Shown one piece after another: positions 42,837 to 55,222 of a stretch of 64,000 nt of DNA (position 1 is its first letter; the number at the start of each line of letters is the position of its first letter). The notes below the pieces were generated by a model. The model did no database searches and was not told where the DNA came from. It saw only the letters and a program-made list of their open reading frames with translations. The translations under genes and the position numbers were made by a program. Origin of the DNA: Pseudopyrenochaeta lycopersici (lineage: Eukaryota; Ascomycota; Dothideomycetes; Pleosporales; Pseudopyrenochaetaceae); NCBI GenBank assembly GCA_003313425.1, contig NHZP01000011.1:744001-808000 (forward strand), in the 5' to 3' direction.

Positions 42837-45800
42837 ATGGTCCGACTGCGACAAATCCCCAGAACGGCCACTTTTGCCTGGTCGCCTGGGTCAACGCAGC
42901 CATTGATAGCTACGGGAACAAAGGCTGGCGCCGTCGATGCAGACTTCTCAAATGATACGCAGCTAGAGCTCTGGGAGCTTAAGCTGGACGACAGTGAGCA
43001 AGGCGTTGAGCTCCAGCCGGTTGCTACAGTCAATGTCGAATCGAGGTATGGACCCAATTGCTTGGAAACCTAGAGGTCATACAATTGACAATATGGCAGA
43101 TTCAACGACATTGCTTGGAGTCAGCCTAGCGAGCAGTACCCGCGGGGAATAATAGCTGGCGCACTCGACAGCGGCGCACTGGTACTATGGGATGCGGAGA
43201 AGCTGCGAACTGGTGCTAGGTCAGGAAACTCAAAATGTTGTGGGCGCGGTAAAACAGGCTAACTCAACATAGTGGTGCTCAGATTGAGCAGATCGATAAG
43301 CATACCGGCCCCATCCAAGCCATACAATTCAATCCGTTCCGATCGAACATCCTGGCTTCCGCAGGCGCCAAAGGCGAACTGTTCATCCACGATCTTGACG
43401 ACGAGTCAAAGTCCTTCCGTCTGGGCAAGGCCGGAGCCAACCCTGACGAGTATACTACATTGGACTGGAATAAGAAAGTTGCACATATTCTGGCAACTGG
43501 AAGTAGCGGCGGCTTTGTGACCGTATGGGACGTCAAGGGCAAGAAGGAGAATCTCACATTGAATCATTTTGGAAGGAAGACAGTCAGCGCTGTCTCGTGG
43601 GACCCGGATAAGCCCACTAGGCTAGTCACCGCGATCCCGACAGACCAGAACCCGCTGGTTCTAGTCTGGGATCTCCGCAATACCAACGCGCCCGAGAAGA
43701 CACTTCAAGCTCACGACCAGGGTGTACTATCTCTCTCATGGTGTACACAAGACAGCAACATCTTACTATCCTGTGGCAAAGACAACCGCACAATCGCTTG
43801 GAACCCAAATAGCGGCGAACAATTAGGCGAATTCCCAGTCGTGACGAACTGGACTTTCCAGACAAGGTTCAACCCTTCGAATCCGAATCTTCTCGCTACT
43901 GCATCCTTTGATGGCAAAATTGCGGTTCAAACTCTACAGAACACCGGTGCGACGGCAGACCAGAACAAGTTAGCTGCCCAAGCGCCTGAGGGAGAGGACT
44001 TTTTTGCACAGACACATGCGGAACCACAGGGCGCATCTTTCTCATTGAAGACACCACCGAAGTGGCTAAAGAGAAGGGCAGGTGTAGCTTTCGGCTTTGG
44101 TGGAAAGCTGGTTCGATTCGGCATCGTGGACGAAAAGTCAAAGGTTACAATATCGACATTTGCGGTAGACTCGGAAATCAGCGCGGCTAGTGAAGCGTTC
44201 GATAAGGCTTTAGAGGCGGGTGACCTTACCGCTTTTTGCGAATCCAAGATTGCAAAGGCGGCGAATGACGAGGAGAAGGCCGACTGGACAGTTATCGAGA
44301 CTCTGACATCAGAGAACCCACGAAGCAAACTTGTTGAATATCTTGGCTTCGCGGATAGCAAAGAGGAGGAACCAGTGGAAGTAGAGAAAGATGTGCAGAC
44401 TAATGGCGATGCTGATGAGGGTGCTTCGTTCTTTGACAATACGACAGACGAAGGCAACTTCCTCTCGGATCTCGCAGCTTCGAAGGGTGCGAAGACGAAC
44501 AACCCATTCCAGGTATATACTGGTTCAGAGTCGGCAGCCGACACGAAAATTACTCGTGCTCTTATGCTCGGCAATTTTGATGCGGCACTAGATGTGTGTC
44601 TTAAGGAGAACCGCTTATCAGATGCTTTCATGATCGCCATTTGTGGCGGAGAGAAATGCATTGCCAAGGCACAAGCTGCGTATTTCAAAAAACAGTCAGA
44701 CGCACCGAACTACTTGCGACTACTGGCCTCTGTTGTGGGAAAGAACCTCTGGGATGTTGTTTACAATGCCGATCTTAAGGACTGGAAAGAGGTTATGGCC
44801 ACCATTTGCACTTTTGCTGACCAGTCCGAGTTCCCTGACCTCTGCGAAGCTCTCGGAGATCGTCTGGAAGAGGCTGTCTCAGATGAGGCTGGCTCTTTCC
44901 GGAAAGATGCCTCTTTCTGTTACTTGGCTGGTTCCAAGCTGGAGAAAGTCGTGGTTAACTGGGCCCAGGAGCTTCAGGAGAGCGAAGCAGCTGGCGTCCA
45001 ACAATCAAAGGAAGACAACAGCTTCTCGATACATGCTAGGTCGCTACAGGATTTCATCGAAAAGGTTACGGTGTTCCGCAAGGTGACCACTTTCAAAGAT
45101 GAAGAGCAGCAGAAGGACGCCGACTGGAAACTTGAACCGTTGTACGCAAAGTATGTGGAGTATGCTGATATTGCATCAGCCCACGGCCAACTGTCGATCG
45201 CGGAGAAATACCTGGATCTACTCCCTCAAAAGTATCCTGCAGCAGACGTTGCAAGGAACCGGGTCAAGGAAGCAACAAAGAAGAGTGCACCACAAGCGGC
45301 GGCTACGCAGCGACAGACTCAGCCTGCTGCAGCTCAACGGGGTCAGCGTTTGGTTCCGTCTTATGGAGCTACTCCAACACCACAGCCGGCACCAGTCCAG
45401 CAAACAGCGTCGCCATTCACTCCCGTCAACCCACTTCAAGCGCAACCTGGGGCGTCGCCCTATGCTCCAGTAAACCCTCTTGGAGCGCAAGCCCAGGCTG
45501 CTGTTCAGTCGTCGTTCACACCAGCAGCACCAAGCCGGAATGCATATACCCCAGCCGGCTATCAGCAGCCTTCGCAGCCATCTATTCCTCAACCTGGTTA
45601 TGGTGGCTATCAAGCCCAACAGCAGCATACCATCGCACCTCCGCCGCGTAACTTTGCGAGCTCGCCGTCAATCATACCTGCAGCAAACCGACCTAATATC
45701 CCAGCGTGGAACGATACGCCAGATTTTGGCCCGCCAAAGCCATCATCGCGCCGCGGTACTCCGCTCAACACTGTAGCGTCTCCGTTCCCTAACCAGCAGC

Positions 45801-46818
45801 AGCCACTTGCAGGTCCACCCCAGGGTCCCTTCTCACCTGGAGCAAGATCAACGCCCCCACCACCGCCGAAGGGCCCGCCACAGGGTCCTCCTCGTATGAC
45901 TTCCCCTCCAACTGGGCCTCCACAAACAGGAACTCCGAGTCCTTATGCGCCATCACCTGCAGGCAACTCATACGCGCCACCACAGCCCAGTGGCTTCGCT
46001 CCTCCACCGCAAGCGCCACTGCAACGCGGAGCGTCACCGTACCAAGCTCCATCTTCTGCGGCACCACCATCCAACCGTTATGCTCCTGCTCCGGGCTCAC
46101 AACCTTCCGCTCCGCCGCAAGGGGGAATGCCGCCACCCCGAAACATTGCACCGCCGCCAAGCTTCCCGTCTGCTCCATCCCCATATGCTTCATCACCAGC
46201 TCAGCAGGCACCCCCTGCAGCAGCTGCACCACCGCCAAGGGGCCCTCCTCAAGGCCCGCCTCGCGCTGGACCTCCAGTAGGCGGGCCTCCCCAGGGTGGA
46301 CCCCCAAGGCCGGACTCTCGACCTGGTACCTCCCAATCACAGACTGCTCCTTCGGCCGCGGCGAAGCACCGTAAGTCAATCTCAACGCAAAACTGGCATA
46401 GTCTTACTAACAAGTCTCAGCTCCGGGTGATCGATCACATATCCCCAACGTTTCTCGTCCCATCTACGAGATCCTTGAAGCAGATATGCAGCGTGTTAAA
46501 GCCAAAGCCCCCGCCCAATACAAGCAGCATGTGGCCGATACCGAGAAGCGGCTCAATATCTTGTTCGATCATCTCAACAACGAGGATCTGCTCAAGCCAG
46601 ACACTATCCAGCAAATGAATGAGTTGGCGAGCAACATCCAAGCCCGACAGTACGATGAGGCAGTTGCAATTTTCTCGGACCTGATGACAAACAAGACAGA
46701 TGAGGGAAGCAACTGGATGGTGAGTAATACTGATTGAGTATGCGCTGTTGAATGGATGCTAATGATGAGACAGGTCGGTGTCAAGAGGCTGATTCAGTTC
46801 AGCAAGTCAACTGCATGA
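42837..46818 (+). CDS. sec31: COPII outer-coat protein Sec31
   Basis: Five exons (42837-43045, 43100-43219, 43273-46370, 46421-46719, 46774-46818) encode 1256 residues. The N-terminal half holds WD40 repeats, for example [20 protein letters not shown], then [20 protein letters not shown] and [20 protein letters not shown], which form a seven-bladed propeller. An alpha-solenoid follows ([20 protein letters not shown], then [20 protein letters not shown]). A long Pro/Gln-rich segment (about residues 770-1130) binds Sec23 in relatives. The C-terminal helical domain ends [19 protein letters not shown]. Sec31 pairs with Sec13 to build the outer cage of ER-derived vesicles. The last exon supplies only 14 residues but restores the conserved end. 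Confidence 0.96.
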
Positions 46819-47916
46819 AGGGTCTAGTTGATATGACGCATTTCGATCAACGGTTATACGAAACTATTGTGCGACTGGTAGAACACGATCGCGCTTGGGC
46901 CTTGCTCATAAGCGGCGTGCACTTGATAGAGAAAAGAAGATACATATAAGTTTCTGATTGCAAATTGTTTGCCAACATTGTTGCCAGCCACATCAAATGG
47001 GGTACTTTTTCTGTCCTTCGCAGGAAACATGCTTCCTGTACTGACCTTAGCACGATATTTTTTATATCACTGAAGTTGTGAGGCCGGGAGATGAGCACAA
47101 GCAATCAAAAATCCCAAGGGTGAGCCTAAAAGTCAATTTGGGACTTAAAAAACGTCTAAAGGCCCCAAATGCCATCCTCAGAGGTACTGGACGATGGCGG
47201 ACGGATGCCACTGGTATATTCTTCACCATTCTGCTCACTATTGGTCGTAAATTTTTGCCGATGCTTCTCCAAAAATAACTGGCATTCATGTACGTTGAAT
47301 ATCACCTTGATCACAGCAGCCAATCTCTTCACCTCAATTTCTACCCATCGAAAATCTATGCGAAATCCAGATTCCCTCGCTAGAACGGCAAGCTTGCTTC
47401 CAGTTCGGCAACGAAGCGAAGCCATCTCCTGTCAGCGCCACAGATCGCCACTTCCTCCTTTCTACCACTCACAGGCGTATCTGCAAACCAGACCCCCAGG
47501 GCTATCGGATTCTCGGGATGCGATTTGCTCAAAATGCCATGCAATGTGTGGCTAGTGAGGGGCAAACCTGATCTTCGCTCGTCATTACCGGTTAACAGCT
47601 TGCTGATGGACCCTGATCTACACCAAAGATTTCCGAGAGCGGTAAAGAAACCGGTAGGCTGTGTTGCTGATCGCTTGGATTTCGCCGCTCTCTACGTGGA
47701 CACTCTGATGCAACGAATCTGGAGTCGTGTGGGCCTGCAGTGGCTTACATGGGTGCAAACAAGTGATAATAAAGATATGGCCACCGCAACTGCTGGATTG
47801 TTTCCTGGAAGAACACACCCGGAAAATGAAGCCTTCATAGCACACTTGACTGTCGTTCCACGCCAACATATTTTAGTTGTTTTTCTGCTTTCAGCCAAAC
47901 CTACATTCGTTCGCAA
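46819..47916. other. Intergenic region right of sec31
   Basis: Mostly without supportable genes. It contains the low-confidence minus-strand frame at 47380-47565, listed separately, and the promoter of the membrane protein starting at 47917. Confidence 0.4.
47380..47565 (-). CDS. Short hypothetical protein (uncertain)
   Basis: A 61-residue frame starts with ATG and reads in protein-like fashion: MPLTSHTLHGILSKSHPENP, then VWFADTPVSGRKEEVAICGA and DRRWLRFVAELE. A second minus-strand frame (47156-47425) overlaps its end and continues with plausible sequence (RIDFRWVEIEVKRLAAVIKV). The two may be parts of one gene joined by an intron, or one of them carries a frameshift. I recognise no family and could not define a convincing splice. 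Confidence 0.3.
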   Translation of the reverse strand: MPLTSHTLHGILSKSHPENPIALGVWFADTPVSGRKEEVAICGADRRWLRFVAELEASLPF

Positions 47917-49691
47917 ATGCATTCGTTTAGAGTATGGGGATTGTTGGTGCTTGGTGGTGCAATTGGTAGTGTGAGGAGCGCGGTTCTGCCAACACCAGCT
48001 ATCACGCCAGCGCCGCGATGCGCTGAGGTTGATATACGAGCATTGAAGAAGAGGCAAAATCCAGACATGTAAGTCCCGCACATACAGCACCTTGAGGATC
48101 AACAACTAACGAGACCCATAGTATGTCTCTTGCTCAAGTGCTCCTCACAGCACTACCTTTGTCGCTCCGCTTGATTGCTGCGACCAACGTGCCCGCCGTA
48201 TCGAGCATATTATGGGAGGACTTTTTAGATGACAAGAAACCACAGTGGTTTTTAGATTTACCATGGGATATCCAGAGCTATCTGATAAAAGAGTTTGGGC
48301 CAGAGACAGCATGGCCGACAGCACCTCCTACGACTAACGACTGGAATGGTGGAATAACTACAACGGCAGCGGAACAGCCGACAGAAACAAATTGGTGGCA
48401 GCCATCACAGACGGAGCCATCGGCATCAGGCTCAATGCTTAGCAGCGTAGCACCCTCATCGTCACTGTCAGGATCCGTTACCCGCTCGATAATTACAACT
48501 TCCAGTTCGGTTTTATCATCCAGCGGCATGTCCGCTGCCGGATCTTCAACTAGGTCTCAAATCTCAAGGCTATCAAGCTCCTCGACTGCAAGCCCAGCCC
48601 CAAGTTCGAGCAGCACACTTGGTACTGCAGCTCCAGCCTTCAGCAACTCTGGGCTCACCAGACGCCAGAAGATTGGTATTGGCGTCGGTGTACCCTTCGC
48701 GCTACTCGGTATCGCGGCGATTCTATTTGGATGCTGCTTTTTCTTGCGCCGTCGCCGCCGGCGGCACCTTGAAGGAAATCAGCCTCCATCATCGCCAGGG
48801 TTCATCCCTCGCTTCTCGTTCCAGGACAGGCCTATGAGCTCTGAGCATTACGAGCATCGCGCGCCGCTGAATCCTGGTGTTGATCAGCCAAGCCAAGATA
48901 TCGGCGCCATGAATTGGGAAGATGATGGGTACGGTTCTGCAGGAATAGATGCGCCAAATAGAGCGAGCACGTTTCCGCCAGCTCCAGGCGCGATGGCGAT
49001 GCACAATTCGACACCAATTATGGCACCAGCTTTATACCATACGCACAGTTCGAACCGAGCGCGAGGGAAGCGGACAAGCCACTCAAGTCTGCACGCTGTT
49101 GCAGAGGTTACTGAACCGGACGAACAGTGGACAGAGTCTCCAGTGCTTGGTCGCAACTCACCGCCGAGGCAAAGTCTACGCAGACTGAGTACACCATTAC
49201 ATATGGAGATACCGCCTGTACCGGCTGTGGCAACTATCAAACGCAAAGCTGTACCTACGAGCCCAACAGGCGCAAGCCCTGCTGCAGACGCTGCGTCCCA
49301 ATCTTTACTGCGTCCAATATTGACCAAGAGCCTACCCGATCACAGTGGCAGTAGCTCAAGTGGCCTCGCAGTAAGCAGCGTCAATACCTCCTCGCCCTTT
49401 GGATACCACACCAATACATCATCGCCAATTTCCCCAATATCATCCTCGCCACCAAGGAATCCTTTCGCTGGCGGATATGATTACGTAGAAGACTACGGCC
49501 CAGAGTACTCCCATAATGGATATCTCGATTTCGAAGACGGCTTGTATGGTGGAAATCGAAGCTTAGACAGATACCCGGACCCATCTCCACCGCGTAGAAA
49601 TTCGAAGACAGACTGGCCGCTGAGAAGTGTATTAGGGTCGGGGCACAAGAGAAATAAGAGTCCAATGTGGGATCGCGTGTATGAGCGCTGA
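47917..49691 (+). CDS. Secretory single-pass membrane protein with Ser/Thr-rich ectodomain
   Basis: Two exons (47917-48068 and 48122-49691) encode 573 residues. The first exon starts with MHSFRVWGLLVLGGAIGSVR, a signal peptide. The ectodomain includes WEDFLDDKKPQWFLDLP and a long Ser/Thr-rich stretch (about residues 120-225) likely to be O-glycosylated. One membrane span, IGIGVGVPFALLGIAAILFG, is followed by RRRRRRH, which fixes the topology with the C-terminus in the cytoplasm. The cytoplasmic tail of about 300 residues is Ser/Pro-rich. The layout matches fungal wall-stress-sensor-like proteins (Mid2/Wsc-type), but no WSC cysteine domain is present, so the role is unknown. Confidence 0.82.
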
Positions 49692-49899
49692 TAGCCCGAG
49701 TGGGAATAATGATTATTACGATTTCACATTTTGTACACACAGCACATCGTGCATAGGGATTGGCATTTGAGGGCGAGTATTGATGGAACTATCAGCTCTG
49801 TCCTCTTTGATTAACGCGACGATACACAGCGCCTCAATGCGCAAGTTTTGCTTATAGTTCATCATATCTTGGCCTGGCTGTATACATCGCCTAGACCTA

Positions 49900-51919
49900 C
49901 TATAATTCATCATGATCCTGACTTCCAGACCCATTTTTCGCGTCCTGCAAGATGTTCTCGGCGATCTTCTCCGCAAGTGCATATACGGCTGCCATCGGAT
50001 GACCAGGCGGCAAGAACGGCACGGCACTCAAGTCCACAACCCGTAGATTATCGACCCCAAATACTCTCGCTTCCGAATCTACCACTGCCAGTCTGTCCTC
50101 CCGTTTGCCCATCTTACAAGTAGTGCTAGCATGTGATATCGTCCGTCCGCTACCTTGGATGTACTCCAATATTTGCGCATCTGTGACTGTCTCAATTCCG
50201 GGAATAGCTTCTGCGCCAACGACAGAAGCAATCAAAGGGTTAGCGAAGATCTCTCGAGCGCGTCTGATGGCTGCTATGGCCAGGTCTTTGTCTCGAGGAT
50301 CTGTTAGGAACGCAATGTGGATGACAGGCGGATCAAACATGGATGCAGAGGAGATGGATATCGTGCCTCGTGAGAAGGTGTTAATCAAGATGACTATAAT
50401 TCCAGCGTAGTCGTCCTGGTCCGGCGGGATGCCGGGGTAAATATCTGAAGTGAGGTATTCTAGATCTGGCCAGTCTTCTGGTTTTATACTGAGGCCGGCT
50501 GCAGTATCTTTAGACACGAGACGGTGGGGGACTTTCTCCCAAGCTCGAGGATTGGGTGTCAGTGGACTTGCTTGTAACAGACTGATGACAAGGGATTTAC
50601 TTACCTAGAACATCAACACCTGTGCTGGTCAGCGGACCCGTACCCTTTTTGATGAACTCATCAATCGCTGCTTGATTCTTTGCAGGCGAGTTTAGAACCG
50701 TGGAGCTCTCCATTCGGACCTTGTACGTTACTCCAACGGCTGGATGATCCTATATGGAGTCAGCCCTGGACATGATCTCGGACTACGGCATGGCGCGTAC
50801 CTCCAGGCCAACACCAACTCCTGGAGCATCCACAATCATAGGGATATCAAACTTTTTGAGAGTTTCCTTAGGACCAATCCCACTGACCATCAGCAACTGC
50901 GGGCTCTGGACTGCCCCGCCGCTGATAACCACCTCTTTGCGCGCGATGAGTTTATATTCTTTGCCGCGCGTACTGCAAGAAACACCAACAGCCTTTTCGT
51001 CTTCGAATACAACCTTTAAGGCCATTGTCGAATGGTACACGACAAGGTTTTGGCGCTTCAAAGCCGGTCTGAGATATGCCGTCTCAGAAGAGTCCCGTAC
51101 CATGGTCTTTGGATCTGTGGTCCGCACCACCCAGCTAGAACCAATCAATTCGCCATCTAGATAGCCTGGCAGTAATTTCATACCCAGTGCCACGGTGGCT
51201 TTCATAGCCCAGCTCGTGAATGGTACCACATAACTAGCGTACGAGAGCTGTAATGGACCAGATGTTGCCCGTTTGCCTGTAGCATCGTCTAGTGGTGTTG
51301 AATTAGCGAAATGTTTGCTCTTATCAGCAGGATGAAATGTGGTCGCTTTATCGTAGTATTTATAGAAATTGTCCCACTCGTAACTAGAGTCGCCTACGTC
51401 TTCGGCCCACTTCTTAAAGCTACCCTTCGTTGCGCTATGATGTATCATGTGATTCCTACCAGAACAGCCCCCTAGCGTTCGTCCCCTGGGATAGTGGATC
51501 TTTCTCTTACTAATACCTTCTTCTGGCTCTGTTTCAAACTCCCAATCTACCAGTGGATTCACGTCGTGAAAGCTTTGGTCTGCTCCCGTCCAGACGTAGC
51601 GCGGTATTTGCGAAGTATTACCATTATCAAGCTCGTAAAAACCGCCTGCTTCTATGACAGCGACGGTGTGGTCACCAGATTCCGAAAGTCGATTTGCGAG
51701 GACAAGGCCTGCTGTTCCTCCACCGACGATGACATAGTCAAAGGTTGCGTCAATTCCAGGCGTGCCGAAGGAAGAGCCGAGAAGATGTTGACCAGAAAAC
51801 GGACTTGTTGGTGATGTAAGAGCTGGAACTATAAGATTTGAAAACGAGAAGAGTGTAGTAAAGAAACTGTTAACAGCTCCTCGAGAAGTACCGAAGGCAC
51901 CACTCTGTGCTAGCGACAT
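49900..51919 (-). CDS. GMC-family FAD oxidoreductase
   Basis: Three exons (50801-51919, 50605-50749, 49900-50543) encode 635 residues. The FAD-binding Rossmann motif is FDYVIVGGGTAGLVLANRLS. PRGRTLGGCSGRN is the GMC signature 1 region, and GGAVQSPQLLMVSGIGP is signature 2. The C-terminal active-site region has SHASTTCKMG and LPPGHPMAAVYALAEKIAEN, supplying the two catalytic His positions. Relatives include glucose oxidase, aryl-alcohol oxidase and choline dehydrogenase. The substrate cannot be inferred. The 60 residues before the FAD domain are hydrophobic in part but not a clear signal peptide. The start at 51919 is the first ATG; the frame extends upstream without another ATG. Confidence 0.92.
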
Positions 51920-53142
51920 TCTTGTAACTTGCAAGCCACGGATATCCTTCGTAGGACGAGATGCAGAAATATAAACAGGAGAAAGAAGAAAATAACATAA
52001 TAAACGTATACTTTCAGCACATCTTTCTTAACATCTCATATGCATGTACGGATCGAACGTTCCGACACTACAATCATGAAACACGCCATCAGTCCATCCA
52101 CTATCGGGCCTTCCCCAGTCTGGAGCGAGAAAATGCGGGGCAGGAAAGTATTTATCATCGTTTTAAAACTACATAGATATGATAAGTCAGGAGAAAGGTT
52201 AGTGGGTTCAAGCTGCCGGTTTTGCTTCAATGTAGTGCAATGCTTAAAGTAGTAACATTACGCTACGTATACAAATTTTAGCACTATTAAGTGATTCCAT
52301 GATAACTCAATTAAAGCCAGAGAACTCATATCACCCAGCCCCACTATGGACATCTGGGGTTTTATCGAGTGGGGTCGTTGCCGCCAGCACTTGGAGGTAC
52401 TATTTAACCGAGCCTACATAGTTACATGCACGGACCAATGCACACCAATCGGCAGATTTTAGTGTACAAAAAACCTTGTCCTAGACGGTCGGTAGTTGTC
52501 ACGATGCAAACGAGTTGACATGGCAGCAGTATTAAACAAGACATTACTCCCATGATTACGAAGACCCGCCCTGAAAATGACCGGAAAACGTCCGAATGAT
52601 CGAGAGCCCGCTCGACGCATCCGAGTTCTTTCTTCAACCCATTTCCAGCAATAGCTGCAGAGGCTAGCATTGTACTCCTGAAGATTCGATATCCGAGACG
52701 TTCTCCATCGTCAAATTGAGGAGCTCTTAGCACAACAATTGGCTAGCGAGTAGGTGTACACTGAGTGGCTACGCAGCAGAATATTTGAAGGGCGGAAACA
52801 GTGTCAGCCCCCTCAACAGTCGTGAGACCATAAGCATTGAAATTACCTTCAAAGAGGCATTTGGCCTTGTGGTGGTCGATATGTAGGTATAAACTGTTTT
52901 TGGCCATTGAGCCAAGTATTGGTATCGTTGAGAATCTTACAGTGGCCATATTGTAGACTAAGTGATACTCTACTCTGGGCGTTCCTTGGAAGTGAATAGG
53001 CACAATCAAACCCTTTCTACCGTCTTGTCAAGCGAGGAAAATTACGAAATCAATGATAGATTTCTCTTTCGTTCATTCAATCATTCATTCATCTATCTAT
53101 CCCCACAGGCGAAGTATACATCATTTAAGACTAAACAACGCT
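51920..53142. other. Intergenic region between GMC oxidase and carboxypeptidase
   Basis: No gene supported in 1.2 kb. Frames at 52422-52733 and 52743-53009 lack motifs. A short ATTC/ATCT simple repeat lies near 53070-53103, close to the 3' end of the carboxypeptidase gene. Confidence 0.5.
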
Positions 53143-54557
53143 CTAAGCATCGTTCAACATGGACACAACACCAGCCCAGGTCTCTCGTACAGTTGGCTGA
53201 ATCTGGTTTGCCGGGAGCGTGAATCCGTAGGTGCCGGTGTCGCGGAGCTCATATGTGTAGGAGAGTGTGGAGTTACCGGTTACGTCGAGGTAGTCAACTG
53301 AACTGCCAGTCGTAGCATAGAGGGTAGAGCAGCTAGGACCGATGGTGTATCTGGTTCCCGAGACAGCGCGAATAGCGGCCTGGGCACGAGTTGCAACGGA
53401 ACTGAGCGCTGCGTTGTTCTCCGCGCGCAAACTACAGTCGTAACCGTAAGGCCAGAGGATATATTGGCCATAGGAACTGTGATTTGATCAGTTAAGTAAA
53501 ATCATGAACAAAAAGCGTGCAAAGACTTACTGGACATCAAGATATAGACGGATACCACGCGAATTCTTCAGCGAGGTGACTTGCGCCACAAGACCGCGGT
53601 TTTCTGGGGCGTCTCCAGCAGCTAAGCCCTTGTAGGTCTCAGAGCAAGGGTTCGTTGATGCACCATTAGTAAGTTCCCACTTGAATGGCCAGTTACGGTT
53701 GATATCGCGACCGACACAGGTGCTGGTGCTGACGGTCTGTCGGTTCTTACGCCAGAGACGGTCAGTCGTCTGGGAATAGAGGAAACCGTCAGGGTTGACG
53801 ATTGGGGTGATATCTGTGTTAGTCAGTGAATGTATCACATATATCTCCTGCCAAGGAACCTACAGAAATCGAACTTGTCGACAAGCGCCTTGACGGACGC
53901 ATCTGTAGCGTACTTGGTGAGCAGCTGCCACGCAAGGTACTCTGTTGTCATTGAGGTGATCCACTCGCGAGCGTGCACATTGCCGTGGATGATGACTGCG
54001 GGCTTCGACCCTTTTCCGCCGCTACCCCAGATGTGGATACCTGTCAGTACGCGTCCTTGGACAGATGTTCCAGCAGTGATGATCTCGGACTGGCCAGTAA
54101 AACCGCCCTGAAGATCCCGCAGGAAGGTAAGATGGTCTGCGTATGGATGGTACGCTGTGAACCAGGTCTCACTTGGAACAGCTCGAGCTTTAACTGGTAG
54201 ATGTTAGATCGTTTTGAGGCAAAGCAACGTGAGCAACGTACGACCACTGGGCTTCAGCTCGCCTTCCTCGGCTAGAGCAGCGCCGACATCTTCATTGATC
54301 ATTATGCTATCCGTCACCAAAGCCTTCAAAGCATCGACTTTGTCTGGTGAGATGACAACATCAAAATTGTTCTCCCTTCCAGGATTGAGAATATGAGCGG
54401 CCAAGTTCTCAATCTGTACCCTGACGCCACTGGAGCCCTCTGGAAGGTTGACACGAAGAAGCTTGAAGCCATTGTAGTCGATTTTCTCATCGGCCCTTGG
54501 CACGGCCGTACCGAAGGCGGTCGAGAGGAAGAGCGCAGAAGTAAGAATAGATCTCAT
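53143..54557 (-). CDS. Secreted M14A metallocarboxypeptidase (carboxypeptidase A-like)
   Basis: Four exons (54242-54557, 53864-54187, 53531-53813, 53143-53476) encode 418 residues. A signal peptide (MRSILTSALFLSTAFGTAVP) and a propeptide of about 95 residues precede the catalytic domain. The zinc-binding motif is HGNVHAREW, with His177 and Glu180. The third ligand is His308 in LDVHSYGQ, which is completed only across the last splice. The general base is Glu384 in YTYELRDTGTYGF. INRNWPFKW supplies the substrate-carboxylate-binding Asn-Arg pair. The enzyme would remove C-terminal residues from peptides outside the cell after propeptide cleavage. Domain order and length fit fungal M14A enzymes well. 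Confidence 0.95.
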
Positions 54558-55222
54558 GATGGATGATGGGCGCAACGACCGTGTGCGAGAGTGGTGTTGT
54601 ACTGCACATCCAAGGCGGTGGCAAGGACTAGCCTTTATGCTTCACGATGCTTGGGGCGCTATACTGTGCAATCTCCCACCTGCCCATCACGTCGTATGCC
54701 CGACGCTTCCCAACCATCTTCATAATGTCACATCAAATAGGCAGGTACCTACTCCAAACTCTCGGTAGATCTACTGCAAGCGCGGGAGATGCACGCTCGA
54801 AGGAGGTCGAAAGAAGATGCTGTGATGTCTATGGTCGTGTAATCTATGGCCGGCCTTGGCGCGCTCGATGCGGGCTGAGTGGGCGTGATGGGTGATTGGT
54901 CCGGAGGCGTTTCACTAGTTCGCTTGAGGCAGGTAGGATGAAACGAGTGTGGCGATTGGTCTTGGCCAAGTGATAGGGCGAATTCGAGACCCGGGTTTTC
55001 AAGATACTTGATCTCGTGCTCTGACTAGTGGATTGACGTGATGCGGTTTGGTGATTGCCAGTAGCGAGGCGACGGTCTGGTTTGGGAAGGACGATGAATG
55101 GCGAGTGAAGCTACAGAATGGCGTGTTTGCGCCAGAATACTAACAACAGGTCGCCCTCGAAGCATGAATAACCTCATACAACCATTTCATTCCTCTCAAT
55201 TTACTCGTTACTCCTTAGCATG
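54558..55222. other. Intergenic region between carboxypeptidase and nicotinamidase genes
   Basis: About 660 bp containing the carboxypeptidase promoter and the 3' flank of the nicotinamidase-like gene. No coding sequence is supported. Confidence 0.5.

Noticed and set aside
43927..46385. Minus-strand frames of 253 and 198 residues antisense to sec31
   Set aside because: Shadows of the Sec31 coding and Pro-rich segments; no independent features.
51920..51934. Five extra residues before the GMC oxidoreductase start
   Set aside because: The extension begins with TTG; the ATG at 51919 is used instead.
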